DNA of 64,000 nt. Origin: an uncultured Clostridia bacterium (lineage in GTDB: Bacteria; Bacillota; Clostridia; Christensenellales; Borkfalkiaceae). The translations under genes and the position numbers were made by a program. Location of the stretch: the NCBI GenBank assembly GCA_934271065.1, contig CAKQQQ010000001.1, forward strand, positions 248,001 through 312,000, read 5' to 3'. Each line of letters begins with the position of its first letter. The first letter of the stretch is position 1. Shown here one piece after another: positions 7,197 through 15,775 of this stretch. The notes beneath the pieces are model-generated. The model was not told the origin of the DNA. It made no database searches and worked only from the letters and a program-made list of their open reading frames with translations.

Positions 7197-7227
7197 AAAA
7201 AAACCTCATATCGGTAAATGATATGAG
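7197..7227 (-). terminator. Terminator-like hairpin that also contains the spoIIM ribosome binding site
   Basis: Minus strand: 8 bp perfect stem CTCATATC/GATATGAG with 7-nt loop (7205-7227), then G-TTTTTTT (7197-7203) and immediately the ATG of the next gene at 7196. The GAGG Shine-Dalgarno sequence of that gene is formed by the end of the 3' arm. It can therefore act as a terminator after spoIVB and as a translation brake. Confidence 0.65.
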
Positions 7228-7236
7228 ATAATTTTA

Positions 7237-8250
7237 TCAATTATGCTGATTTTCGAGCATTTTCGATATGCCGATACCGAAACCACGCGTCGGATCGTTA
7301 ATAAAAACGTGAGTTATAGCTCCGATTATTTTTCCTTTTTGTATAATCGGACTTCCGCTCATACCCTGCAAAATGCCGCCTGCCGAACCGAGCAATTCTC
7401 TGTCCGAAATCTTAATTACGAAATTTTTATTATCCTTGTCGTAAAAATCGGTTTTTACTATATTGATAGCGTATTCCTTAGGCGTAACGCCATCTATGCA
7501 GGTTATTATCGACGCCGCGCCCGGCGCGCCGACGCCAGTTTCCGCTTTCGCTAATTTTTTATACGGATATTTTTCCGCCGCGTTGCCGTATAACCCCGTT
7601 TCTCCGTTCTTTTCAACCGAACCTATTTTATCGCTGTCGATAAAAATTCCTTTCAACTCGCCCGCCTTTCCCTTTTCGCCCTTGACGAGACCTATAACGG
7701 AACATAAATAACAATTTCCGCCAAGTATGTCGAGTTGATCGCCGTTTTCGTCCAGAACGGGGTGTCCGAGCGCGGCAAAAGATCCGTCGTTTCTGAAATA
7801 AGTTATCGTGCCTATCCCGTTCAGGTCGTCGCGCAGGAATAAACCGAGCCTGTATTTTCCGTTCACGTCCTTACGGGGCGAAATAAACTTCGTAATTTTA
7901 TCCTTTTTTCTCGATATAACTATCTCTATCGGATTGCCGCCGCAATTTTTTATCGCGTCGGCAATGGATTGCACGTTGCTTACGGGCGTTTTATTTACGG
8001 TTAATATAACGTCGCCTACGCGTATATCGCCCGATTCTGCCGGTCGGAATATTCCGTCCGCGGTTATTACTTCGTTAAGACCTATTACCGTCGCTCCGTT
8101 CGTTCTTACCGTAAACCCCGCGGGGATTCCGCCTATATACAGTAATTCCCCGCTTGCCCGAACGGTAACTCCGTAAAACGGGAAAACGAAAATAAGCGCG
8201 GATATCAATAATATGAATAATCTTTTTTTAGAATCGCTAAAACGGTGCAT
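7237..8250 (-). CDS. spoIVB: SpoIVB signalling serine peptidase
   Basis: S55-family serine protease secreted from the forespore; in B. subtilis it cleaves SpoIVFA so that pro-sigma-K is processed. N-terminal signal/anchor (residues 10-30), PDZ domain about 40-115 (GGIPAGFTVRTNG; RVGDVILTVNKTPV), protease domain from about 140. Catalytic His163 in FAALGHPV, Ser298 in GMSGSPI, and Asp319 in HVFINDPT. 337 aa; the B. subtilis protein has 426, the difference being mostly N-terminal. In most Firmicutes spoIVB follows recN; here an AraC regulator is inserted between the two, and spoIIM-like and dacF follow. A possible sigma-G-type promoter lies just upstream. Confidence 0.93.
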   Translation of the reverse strand: MHRFSDSKKRLFILLISALIFVFPFYGVTVRASGELLYIGGIPAGFTVRTNGATVIGLNEVITADGIFRPAESGDIRVGDVILTVNKTPVSNVQSIADAIKNCGGNPIEIVISRKKDKITKFISPRKDVNGKYRLGLFLRDDLNGIGTITYFRNDGSFAALGHPVLDENGDQLDILGGNCYLCSVIGLVKGEKGKAGELKGIFIDSDKIGSVEKNGETGLYGNAAEKYPYKKLAKAETGVGAPGAASIITCIDGVTPKEYAINIVKTDFYDKDNKNFVIKISDRELLGSAGGILQGMSGSPIIQKGKIIGAITHVFINDPTRGFGIGISKMLENQHN

Positions 8251-8257
8251 TTAATCG

Positions 8258-8286
8258 AAGTATGCGACCGAAGAATAAAAATATAC
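8258..8286 (-). promoter_or_regulatory. Possible forespore (sigma-G type) promoter of spoIVB
   Basis: Minus strand: GTATA (8282-8286), 17 bp, CATACTT (8258-8264). The sigma-G consensus is GHATR, 17-18 bp, CATNHTA, so only the last base differs. The -10 ends 7 bp before the ATG. spoIVB is forespore-expressed in B. subtilis, which fits. The rest of the 120 bp gap to the AraC gene shows no other feature. Confidence 0.35.
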
Positions 8287-8370
8287 GCAAAAAGCCACCT
8301 TTTCGCCCCGTTTTTGTCATATTATATTTGTTTGTAGCGCACTCGCGGACAAAAAGTTTTCTTTACCTCT

Positions 8371-9453
8371 CTATTTTATCGGAATAAAAAGTTCTAAATG
8401 TCTCTTTTTAATTTCGTCACGCTTCGTCCAATGGATTTTAAGCAACTCCGCTCTCGTTTCATCTCTTAAAAGACTCTCTCTTTCAAAGGTTTCATAAACG
8501 TTTTTTGTAAAAGAATCAAGAATCTCCATAGGAAAATCCTTGTTTTCTGAAACGAATTTAGCGTATTTTCCGTACGCCGAAAATCTTTTAAGTCTGCCGA
8601 CGACATTTTTCAACTCCGTTTCTTCAAAAGAATAATCATACTCTTTGCAATGTGTTTTTTCTGCAAGTTCTCGCCATTTTTCATCGACTTTCACTCTTTT
8701 CCCGCTTCCTTCTTCGCGCGGTGCGGCGGCTTCAACCGTTTCATTCTTCTCATTGCAAAGGCTGAACGTTCCGTCCGTGTTTTCAGAAAAAATTCCGCAA
8801 CGCGGCTCGACCGCACAAGCGCAATAAAAGCCAACTTCGTCAAAGTCGTCAAGAATTTCCCACCAGTCGCAATCGTCTTTTTTTCTTATTGCTCGCATAG
8901 CTTCCTGTTTTCTTCGCGTCGTCGTAACAAATTTTTCGTCGGCTTTTTTCCGTCTTTCGGGCTTTCCGAGAAATCTTTTTCCGAAACCCACAAGAAGTTT
9001 TTTCTCTATCGTTACCGTTTCGTATTCGTTTACCGTCTTTACTGCGCCTTGCGCCGTTGTCGCGTTCTTCACTTTTTCTTTTACCCCTTTTGAAAAAATC
9101 GTTTTCTCTTCGATGCAGCTTATCGGCGGTACGTTTTTATACCGTTTTGTTTTTCTGCACACGCTCGGCGTAAACCCGTTGAACGCCTTGAACGCCTTCG
9201 TAAAACTTTCGTGGGTGGCATACCCGAATTTTAACCCTATTTCTATAATTCTCTCCGTCGTTTGGCAAAGAGCTTTTCCCGCTTCCGAAAGTCTTCTTTC
9301 TCTTACGTATTCGGCTATGGTATAATCAGTTAAAGCCGAAAAAATTCTCATCATATTATATTTGTTCGTGGTGCAATCGCGGGAAAGCTCGTCGTAGTCG
9401 ATTTTCCCCGTAAGATTTTTTTCAACGTATTCGACGATTTTTTGTATAATCAT
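8371..9453 (-). CDS. AraC-family transcriptional regulator with C-terminal effector-binding domain
   Basis: 360 aa. N-terminal double helix-turn-helix of AraC type (residues 1-100): IVEYVEKNLTGKIDYDELS, then IAEYVRERRLSEAGKAL and LKFGYATHESFTKAFKAFNGFTPSVCRK, the classical second HTH. The remainder resembles the GyrI/Rob-like ligand-binding domain in its end, ...HLELFIPIK, where such proteins typically finish with a strand of the form E-x-x-I-P-I-K. DNA-binding domain first, effector domain second, is the Rob/SoxS-BmrR mixed architecture. Own AGAGG Shine-Dalgarno and an extended -10 (TGATATAAT, 9470-9478). It sits between spoIVB and recN, which are usually adjacent, so it is probably an insertion by transfer or rearrangement. 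Ligand and targets unknown. Confidence 0.85.
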   Translation of the reverse strand: MIIQKIVEYVEKNLTGKIDYDELSRDCTTNKYNMMRIFSALTDYTIAEYVRERRLSEAGKALCQTTERIIEIGLKFGYATHESFTKAFKAFNGFTPSVCRKTKRYKNVPPISCIEEKTIFSKGVKEKVKNATTAQGAVKTVNEYETVTIEKKLLVGFGKRFLGKPERRKKADEKFVTTTRRKQEAMRAIRKKDDCDWWEILDDFDEVGFYCACAVEPRCGIFSENTDGTFSLCNEKNETVEAAAPREEGSGKRVKVDEKWRELAEKTHCKEYDYSFEETELKNVVGRLKRFSAYGKYAKFVSENKDFPMEILDSFTKNVYETFERESLLRDETRAELLKIHWTKRDEIKKRHLELFIPIK

Positions 9454-9469
9454 TTTTTACCTCTTTTTT

Positions 9470-9478
9470 ATTATATCA
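9470..9478 (-). promoter_or_regulatory. Extended -10 promoter of the AraC-type gene
   Basis: Minus strand TGATATAAT, with predicted +1 near 9463 and a 10-nt leader that begins with the GAGG Shine-Dalgarno. No clear -35. Confidence 0.5.
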
Positions 9479-9543
9479 TAAGCACCCGATTTTTTCTTGT
9501 CATTTTTTGCTTTTTCTATGCGACGTCAAGACTTTTTTCGTAG

Positions 9544-9592
9544 TGAATCGTCAATCTAAGCGTTGTATTTAGTTTGACGATTCATTTTTTTT
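9544..9592 (+). terminator. Orphan plus-strand terminator
   Basis: 11 bp perfect stem TGAATCGTCAA (9544-9554) with TTGACGATTCA (9574-9584), then eight T (9585-9592). It points rightward, yet no plus-strand gene ends here; the nearest rightward gene ends at 5031. It lies in the 341 bp gap between recN and the AraC gene, which otherwise holds only the recN terminator and the AraC promoter. Confidence 0.65.
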
Positions 9593-9651
9593 CAGAAACT
9601 CTTTTGTTGCTAAAACTATTATTTTTGTCTGCCATAAATCAGCACGCATTG

Positions 9652-9687
9652 AAAAAGGCTCACGGAAAAAATATTCGTGAGCCTTTT
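9652..9687 (-). terminator. Terminator after recN
   Basis: 12 bp perfect stem AAAAGGCTCACG/CGTGAGCCTTTT (9653-9664 with 9676-9687), 11-nt loop, T-run on the minus strand; partly bidirectional. Confidence 0.85.
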
Positions 9688-9794
9688 ATCCTCGTTTGAA
9701 AGCGCAATTCTTAAATTTTATTTTAATAATTCCCTATGGAAACTACAAATTACGGCTATATTTACTTGATTAGTTCGATTTTATTCGAAGATAT

Positions 9795-11498
9795 TTATTT
9801 CCGGTTTACTTTATACGCTTCGCACGAAGCGACGGTTTCTTCCGCGTGCTTTCTTGCGATTTCGCTCACGTTTTCGCCGCTCATAATTCGCATAATTTCA
9901 GATACTTTCTCTGATTTTGAAAGGTTTTTTATCTGTGTTACGGTCTTTCCGTTATCTTCGATTTTAGAAATTTTTATATTTACGTCGCTCATTGCGCAGA
10001 CTATCGGCAAATGCGAAACCGCTATTATCTGCGTGCTTTTTGCTATATCGGCAAATTTTTTTGCAACCACTTCTGCCGTCGCGCCGCTTATGCCGACGTC
10101 GATTTCGTCGAAAACGTACGTCGATATATCCTGATATTCGCTTATTATCGTTTTTAACGCGAGCATAAATCTGCTCATTTCGCCGCCGCTTATTATTTTT
10201 GAAAGCGGTTTCGTCGGCTCGCCGAGATTTGCCGAAAATTCGTAAGTTACTTCGTCGTTTCCGTTTTCGGGGTACGGCGCGTCTTCAATAGGGGTAAAAT
10301 CGTTGAAAGATATATCGAAACGAGCGTTTTTCATTCCCAACGCCTTTAATTGTTCCGTAACCTTTTTACAAAAATTTACCGAAAACTCACGTCTGATTTT
10401 TGATACGGCGCGTAAACTTTCGTTTAAGGCTGAAAGTAAAACGCTTTTTTGTTTGCTGAATTTTGCGTATTCCGCATCGAAATTTATAAGTTTTTCGTAT
10501 TCGGCTTCCGCTTTGGATAGAAAATCGTTAATCGATTCTAAACTTGCGCCGTATTTCTTTTTCAGGTTTTTATAAATTTCAAGTCTGTTTTCGACTTCGT
10601 CCGCTTCCGCTTCGTCAAAATCAAAATCGTCGGACGCGTCGCCTATCGTTTCGGCAACGTCTTCGATTTCGGAATATGCGGAGTTAAGCCGATCTTCGAG
10701 TTCGGCGTAAGACTTATCTAACGACGATATAGCCCCGATTGCCCTTACCGCGCTTCTTAAAGCGTCAAGAGCGCAATTTTCATCGGATAAAGCGGATTTT
10801 GCTTCGGAAAAGGCTTCGCCTATTTTTTCGGCGTTTTGAATTTTTTTACGTTTTTCTAAAAGAGCGTCTTCTTCTCCCGCCCGTAAATCGGCGGAAGTAA
10901 TTTCGTCTATCTGAAATTTTAAGATATCCGCTTTAATCGCGCGTTCGCTTTCGCTACCGCCGAAGCCTTTCAGCGCGTCGTCGGTTTCTTTTAATCTTTT
11001 TATAGTTCCGCGACATTCGTCAAGCGGCTGAGATAACGCGTTTTTGCAGAATTTATCGAGTATTTTTAATTGTTCGGCAGGCTTTGTAAGCGAATAATGC
11101 TCGCTTTGCCCGTGTACGTCGATAAGGTAGGCGGTTATTCCGCGAAGCATTCCCGCGGAAAACGGCGCGCCGTTTAATCTTATAGTCGACTTACCGTCGG
11201 CGGTAAGTTTTCGCGTTATAATCAATTCGTCTTCAGCCTGCTCGCCGGTGTATTCTTCGATCAGGTTTTTAACCGTTAAATTATCCGAAACGTCGAACGC
11301 GGCGGAAACCAAACAGTCGGTTTCGCCGTGACGGATCATCGTTTTATCCGCTTTTGCGCCGAGAACGAAATTTATCGCGTCGAGAATGACGGATTTACCG
11401 GAACCCGTTTCTCCGGACAAAACGTTAAGCCCGCTTCCGAATTCTATGACGGCGCGATCTATTAAAGCGACGTTTTTGATTTCTAACGTTTTTATCAT
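9795..11498 (-). CDS. recN: DNA repair protein RecN
   Basis: SMC-like ATPase that acts early in double-strand break repair. Walker A GETGSGKSVI at about residue 30, ABC signature ISGGEMSRFMLALK at about 440 and Walker B YVFDEIDVGISG at about 468, separated by two coiled-coil stretches; 567 aa is the normal length. The start ATG overlaps the argR stop (ATGA), as in most Firmicutes where argR-recN is a conserved pair. Confidence 0.97.
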   Translation of the reverse strand: MIKTLEIKNVALIDRAVIEFGSGLNVLSGETGSGKSVILDAINFVLGAKADKTMIRHGETDCLVSAAFDVSDNLTVKNLIEEYTGEQAEDELIITRKLTADGKSTIRLNGAPFSAGMLRGITAYLIDVHGQSEHYSLTKPAEQLKILDKFCKNALSQPLDECRGTIKRLKETDDALKGFGGSESERAIKADILKFQIDEITSADLRAGEEDALLEKRKKIQNAEKIGEAFSEAKSALSDENCALDALRSAVRAIGAISSLDKSYAELEDRLNSAYSEIEDVAETIGDASDDFDFDEAEADEVENRLEIYKNLKKKYGASLESINDFLSKAEAEYEKLINFDAEYAKFSKQKSVLLSALNESLRAVSKIRREFSVNFCKKVTEQLKALGMKNARFDISFNDFTPIEDAPYPENGNDEVTYEFSANLGEPTKPLSKIISGGEMSRFMLALKTIISEYQDISTYVFDEIDVGISGATAEVVAKKFADIAKSTQIIAVSHLPIVCAMSDVNIKISKIEDNGKTVTQIKNLSKSEKVSEIMRIMSGENVSEIARKHAEETVASCEAYKVNRK

Positions 11499-11956
11499 TT
11501 GTGTTCTACGAAATATTCTTTAAGTCTTTTTGTTACCCTTTCGGCGTCTTCGTTAGTCTTGGTAATTACGATCAAGGTGTCGTCGCCCGCTACGCTGCCT
11601 ACGACTTCGTCCATATTCATACTGTCGATAACCACGCCCGCGGTGTTACCGTTGCCGCCGAGAGTTTTTACTACCACGATGTTTTGCGCTCTTTCTATAT
11701 CGGTAACGCAATTCAAAAACAGATTAAGGAATTTTTTATCGGTATGGTTATTTTCAATGCTTGCCGTCGAATATCGGTGCTTTTTATACTTGCCGGAAGT
11801 TTTGATAAGGGAAAGTTCTCTGATGTCTCGCGAAAGAGTTGCCTGAGTTACGAGAATACCCCTTTTTTGAAGTTCGTTTGCCAAATCTTCCTGAGTTGCG
11901 GTTTCGACTTCGTCAACAATCTCAAGAATCATCTTTTGTCTTAATTTCTTGTTCAT
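11495..11956 (-). CDS. argR: Arginine repressor ArgR
   Basis: Hexameric arginine-responsive repressor/activator of arginine metabolism. N-terminal winged helix with ATQEDLANELQKRGILVTQATLSRDIRELSLIK (residues 20-52); C-terminal oligomerisation/arginine-binding domain with the GNGNTAGVV and VAGDDTLIVI stretches, the latter containing the arginine-binding Asp pair. 153 aa, usual length. Located between nadK (1 bp gap) and recN (4-nt overlap). Confidence 0.96.
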   Translation of the reverse strand: MNKKLRQKMILEIVDEVETATQEDLANELQKRGILVTQATLSRDIRELSLIKTSGKYKKHRYSTASIENNHTDKKFLNLFLNCVTDIERAQNIVVVKTLGGNGNTAGVVIDSMNMDEVVGSVAGDDTLIVITKTNEDAERVTKRLKEYFVEHK

Positions 11957-11957
11957 T

Positions 11958-12755
11958 TTATACTCCGAGTCTGTTTCTTATTTTATCAAAAAAATTCTTT
12001 TTAATATCTACGATTTTTAAGGTTTTTTTATCCTTGCCCACGATGACGGCGTCACCCGATGAAAGGGATTTGACGCACCTGCCGTCGATACATAAAAGAC
12101 ACGGCGAAGAATTTTCAAGCACGGTTACGACCGCGGTTTTATCGTCGGGATAAACTATCGGTTTCGCGGTAAGCGAATGCGAACAGATGGGCGTGGCGAT
12201 AAATGCGTTCAATTGCGGAGTGAGAACGACGCCGCCTGCCGAAAGCGAATACGCGGTAGACCCAGTCGGCGTGGCGATTATAACCCCGTCCGACCGTAAC
12301 GAATAAACGTCCGCGCCGTCGATCGATAATTTAAGTTTACTGATTACCGACGAACCGAAGACGTATTTGTCTCTTTCGATTACCGCGTCGTTCAGGGCGG
12401 TATAGTTATCTTCCCCTACCCGAACGGAAAGCATCGTTCTTTCGGTTAATGCGTATTCTCCGCTTTTTATCGCGTTTACGGCAAGCGACAATTCTTCTTT
12501 TTCTACGCCGCTTAAAAAACCTATAGTGCCGGTGTTTATCGCAAGTATGGGCGCGTCGATTTCACACGCCCGCAAAGCGGCGGAAAGAACCGTTCCGTCC
12601 CCGCCGAACACGGCTATAAAGTCGGCGGATTGCGCTCGTTGAGCGTTGCCGACGGAATACTCTATACCGTTTGACGCGAGAAGTTTTATAAAGTTGTCGA
12701 TTACCGCCCTGCTTTCGTTCGTCGCGTTAATCGGAGAAATTATCTCAATAAACAC
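11958..12755 (-). CDS. nadK: NAD kinase
   Basis: Phosphorylates NAD to NADP. Conserved GGDGTVLSA (residues about 51-59), the NTGTIGFLS segment and the second signature TPTGSTAYSLSAGG are all present. 265 aa, normal for the short bacterial type. Start is a GTG (12753-12755) with GGGGA upstream at 12762-12766. Position between tlyA and argR is the usual Clostridial arrangement. The 80-bp gap upstream contains a -10-like TATAAT but no good -35. Confidence 0.95.
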   Translation of the reverse strand: MFIEIISPINATNESRAVIDNFIKLLASNGIEYSVGNAQRAQSADFIAVFGGDGTVLSAALRACEIDAPILAINTGTIGFLSGVEKEELSLAVNAIKSGEYALTERTMLSVRVGEDNYTALNDAVIERDKYVFGSSVISKLKLSIDGADVYSLRSDGVIIATPTGSTAYSLSAGGVVLTPQLNAFIATPICSHSLTAKPIVYPDDKTAVVTVLENSSPCLLCIDGRCVKSLSSGDAVIVGKDKKTLKIVDIKKNFFDKIRNRLGV

Positions 12756-12835
12756 AATTGTATCCCCATTTATTATATAAACGGCAAACTTTAACGACGT
12801 AACCGCGTTTAATTGCGATGATTTACGTCTTACCG

Positions 12836-13555
12836 TTATGATTTTTTCAACAGCAATAAATATTCTACGTTCTTTCCTTGTCTGATCGGCGCGTTAGTTA
12901 CGTTTACGGGCTTAAGCCCGACAGACTCTGCAAAGCGAGAAACGTTCGTTACGGCTTGATTCCGAGCCTTTTCGTCTGTTACTATGCCGTTCTTATTCAG
13001 ATACTTTTTACCGCATTCAAATTGCGGCTTTACGAGAACGACCGCTATGCCGCCGACTTTCAGCACGTCGGATATAGGTTTTAGGACGAGCGTGAGCGAG
13101 ATAAAACTCACGTCGGCAGTCACTACGTCCACCTGCTCGCCGAGAACTTGCGCGGATAACTCGCGGGCGTTGAAATTATCTATAACCTTTACCCTTTCGT
13201 CTTTCGAAAGACTTTCGTCAAGCTGACTTTCGCCGACGTCGATAGCGTAAACCTTTTTTGCACCGCCGCATAAAAGCCGTTCGGTAAATCCGCCCGTACT
13301 CGCGCCGACGTCCGCGCAAACGGTGTTTTCAACGCTTAAATTAAAGTCGTTCAAGGCTTTTTCGAGTTTATATCCGCCGTTTGACACGAACGCGTCGTAT
13401 TCGTTGACCGTTACGGCGGAATTTTCGTCTACGCCGAGCGACGGTTTATCGGCAACTTTGCCGTCAACGGATACAACGCCTTTTTTAATTGCTTCCGCCG
13501 CTTTATTACGGGATTTGAACTTACCGCTTGCGACTAAATATACATCGAGTCTCAT
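12836..13555 (-). CDS. tlyA: TlyA family rRNA (cytidine-2'-O)-methyltransferase / hemolysin-like protein
   Basis: S4 RNA-binding domain at residues 1-60 (MRLDVYLVASGKFKSRNKAAEAI), FtsJ/RrmJ-type Rossmann methyltransferase from about 70: CADVGASTGGFTERLLCGGAKK (SAM-binding) and VVLVKPQFECG (catalytic lysine region). 239 aa. Homologues 2'-O-methylate 16S and 23S rRNA; the name hemolysin is historical. It overlaps ispA by 4 nt and belongs to the folD-ispA-tlyA-nadK run. Confidence 0.92.
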   Translation of the reverse strand: MRLDVYLVASGKFKSRNKAAEAIKKGVVSVDGKVADKPSLGVDENSAVTVNEYDAFVSNGGYKLEKALNDFNLSVENTVCADVGASTGGFTERLLCGGAKKVYAIDVGESQLDESLSKDERVKVIDNFNARELSAQVLGEQVDVVTADVSFISLTLVLKPISDVLKVGGIAVVLVKPQFECGKKYLNKNGIVTDEKARNQAVTNVSRFAESVGLKPVNVTNAPIRQGKNVEYLLLLKKS

Positions 13556-14430
13556 AATACCGCTTGCGTAAATCGCTCAAGAAAATCTTTTAAGAAATTT
13601 TCGTCGATAACGCCCTTGCATTTTGCGTATAAACGCTTTTTCATATCGTTTATTTCCGCTCTTACGCCGTCTACGCCGAGTAGTTTAACCGACGTTAATT
13701 TATGAGATTTTTCGTCCTTTCCCGCGGTCTTTCCAATATCTTCGCTTTCGGCAAGAACGTCAAGCAAATCGTCGCAATATTGAAAAATTCTTCCTAATAA
13801 GCCGCCGCATTCTATCGCTGCGCTTTCTTTTTCGGGCGCGAATAACACGGTCGGAATTAAAAACGGAAGCGTAAGAAATTTCCCCGTTTTTTTGTCGTAT
13901 ATCGAATTCAGCGTGTCAATATCGCCATTTTTAGATTTTTCGTGCTCTATATCGGCTTTTTGCCCGCCGAGCATTCCGTCGTATCCCGAATAATCGGCGA
14001 TAAAGCGCATCGCCGTAATATCGCGACCGTTTTCGGCGTTGGCAAGCAACGATTCAAAAGCGAAGTTAAGAAGCCCGTCGCCGGCGAGAATCGCAGTCGC
14101 TTCGTCGTACTTTGCGTGGCAGGTTTTTTTACCACGGCGTAAATCGTCGTTATCGAGCGCGGGTAAATCGTCGTGAACGAGCGAATACGTATGTAGACAC
14201 TCTAATGCAAGCGCGTAAGGAAGAATTTTTCCTACGTCGCCGCCAAGATGCGTTGCGGATGCCAGCGCAAGAACGGGGCGCAGCCTTTTACCGCCGACGA
14301 AAAAACTGTATTTCATCGCTTCGGCAAGATTGCTGTCGCAAACCACTTTTTCAAACGACTTTTCGGCAAACTGCTCGAATACGTTAAGATAATTGCGATA
14401 TTCTGCGGAATAATTTATTTTTTCGCTCAT
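13552..14430 (-). CDS. ispA: Short-chain polyprenyl diphosphate synthase (farnesyl/geranyl diphosphate synthase)
   Basis: Condenses IPP with DMAPP/GPP in isoprenoid synthesis. First Asp-rich motif DDLPALDNDDLRRG (residues about 92-105), second DDLLDV near 220, plus the GGKRLRP substrate-binding motif at 47-53. 292 aa, normal for IspA. Overlaps folD and tlyA by 4 nt each. In many Firmicutes xseA and xseB lie between folD and ispA; here they are absent. Confidence 0.94.
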   Translation of the reverse strand: MSEKINYSAEYRNYLNVFEQFAEKSFEKVVCDSNLAEAMKYSFFVGGKRLRPVLALASATHLGGDVGKILPYALALECLHTYSLVHDDLPALDNDDLRRGKKTCHAKYDEATAILAGDGLLNFAFESLLANAENGRDITAMRFIADYSGYDGMLGGQKADIEHEKSKNGDIDTLNSIYDKKTGKFLTLPFLIPTVLFAPEKESAAIECGGLLGRIFQYCDDLLDVLAESEDIGKTAGKDEKSHKLTSVKLLGVDGVRAEINDMKKRLYAKCKGVIDENFLKDFLERFTQAVL

Positions 14431-15284
14431 TTTGTGTTAATTTTACGCATACCCGCTTCGTAGGTATTTGCAAGAAGCGTCGTTATCGTCATCGGACCGA
14501 CTCCGCCGGGTACGGGCGAAATAAGCGACGCTTTTTTATAAACTTCGTCAAAATCGACGTCGCCGTAAATCTTCTTCCCTTCTCCCCTCGTTATTCCGGC
14601 GTCTAAAACGACCGCTCCGTCTTTTACCATATCGGCGGTAATAAGCCCCTTTTTACCGACGGCGCAGATAAGAACGTCCGCTTCTTTCGTGTACTTCGCA
14701 AGATTTTCCGTTTTACTGTGACAAATAGTTACGGTACAATCCCGTTCAAGCAGCATCAAAGCCATCGGTTTGCCGACCGTATTGCTTCTTCCGACTACCA
14801 CGGCGTGTTTTCCGCTTAACTCAACCCCGTAAAAATCGAGTAATTTCATCATTCCCGCAGGGGTGCAGGATCTCGGATACCCCTTTATAAACTTCGCGAG
14901 TTTGCCGACGTTCAGATCGGAAAAGCCGTCGACATCTTTTTCGGGCGGAATGAGTGCAAGAGCGGCTTTTTCGTTCAACCCTTTCGGTAACGGAACTTGC
15001 ACGAGCAATCCGTCTACGCTGTCGTTTGCGGAAACTTCTTTGATTATATTTTGCAACTCTTCGTCGGTAACGGTTTCCGGTAGCCTTATCGTTTCGGATT
15101 CTATCCCTACCGATAAACACGCTTTTTCTTTGTTATTGACGTAAATTTCGCTTGCCGCGTCCCTGCCCGCGATAATAACGCATAACTTAAAAGTTTTTCC
15201 GTACTTTTCGTTAGCTTTTGCGATCTTCTTTTTCAAATCGTCTCTTATCGACGCAGAAACGAGTTTGCCGTCTATTATCGCCAT
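14427..15284 (-). CDS. folD: Bifunctional methylenetetrahydrofolate dehydrogenase/cyclohydrolase FolD
   Basis: Interconverts 5,10-methylene-, methenyl- and 10-formyl-tetrahydrofolate. Conserved catalytic Lys in YVNNKEKACLSVGI (about residue 54), the VDGLLVQVPLPKGLN block, the PPEKDVDGF motif, the NADP-binding GRSNTVGKPMA and the C-terminal PVPGGVGPMT signature. 285 aa. Two bases after nusB, in the operon order nusB-folD-ispA. Confidence 0.97.
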   Translation of the reverse strand: MAIIDGKLVSASIRDDLKKKIAKANEKYGKTFKLCVIIAGRDAASEIYVNNKEKACLSVGIESETIRLPETVTDEELQNIIKEVSANDSVDGLLVQVPLPKGLNEKAALALIPPEKDVDGFSDLNVGKLAKFIKGYPRSCTPAGMMKLLDFYGVELSGKHAVVVGRSNTVGKPMALMLLERDCTVTICHSKTENLAKYTKEADVLICAVGKKGLITADMVKDGAVVLDAGITRGEGKKIYGDVDFDEVYKKASLISPVPGGVGPMTITTLLANTYEAGMRKINTK

Positions 15285-15285
15285 A

Positions 15286-15687
15286 TCAGTTCTCCAGACT
15301 TTTTTTGTACGACGCGAGTACGCCGTTTACGAAGTTAAGGCTTTCGTCCGTCGAGTATTTTCTTACAAGGTATAACGCCTCGTCGATCGAAACTACGGGC
15401 GGAATATCGTCAAAATATTTAATTTCCGCAACGGCAAGCATAAGCGCGCACTTATCGGTCGAGTACAGCCTTTCTATCTTATAACCTTTTGCGAATTCGG
15501 ATATTACGTCGTTGATCTCCGATTTGTGGTCCGTTACCGTTTTTAACAATGCTTCGGCAAACTTAACGTCGGCTTCCGACAACTTTTGCTCGGAAAACGT
15601 TTCGCGTTTGAAAGCGTCGTCCGTTTCGTCGTTAAAATTTTCGGCGTATAATATTTTGTACGCCGCTTCTCTTGCATCTCTTCTCAT
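15286..15687 (-). CDS. nusB: Transcription antitermination factor NusB
   Basis: All-helical RNA-binding protein of the rRNA antitermination complex. Starts MRRDAREAAYKILYAENFN (typical R-x-x-R-x-x-A-x-x-x-LY), and ends with the conserved PPVVSIDEALYLVRKYSTDESLNFVNGVLAS. 133 aa. AAAGG Shine-Dalgarno 7 nt before the ATG. Heads the folD-ispA-tlyA-nadK-argR-recN run. Confidence 0.95.
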   Translation of the reverse strand: MRRDAREAAYKILYAENFNDETDDAFKRETFSEQKLSEADVKFAEALLKTVTDHKSEINDVISEFAKGYKIERLYSTDKCALMLAVAEIKYFDDIPPVVSIDEALYLVRKYSTDESLNFVNGVLASYKKSLEN

Positions 15688-15711
15688 ATTTACCTTTTAA
15701 CGTTTAATTCT

Positions 15712-15770
15712 GCGCGTCGCATAAAAATCGCGACACGCGACAACGGACGAAGATTAAAAATCTTCGTCCG
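15712..15770 (-). terminator. Two tandem hairpins between asp23-like gene and nusB
   Basis: Hairpin 1: 10 bp perfect stem CGGACGAAGA/TCTTCGTCCG (15744-15753 with 15761-15770), 5 bases after the asp23 stop. Hairpin 2: 15712-15721 with 15729-15738, 10 bp including two G-U pairs as minus-strand RNA. Neither has a clean T-run, so this may be a weak terminator, a processing site or an attenuator before nusB. Confidence 0.45.
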
Positions 15771-15775
15771 ACGAA

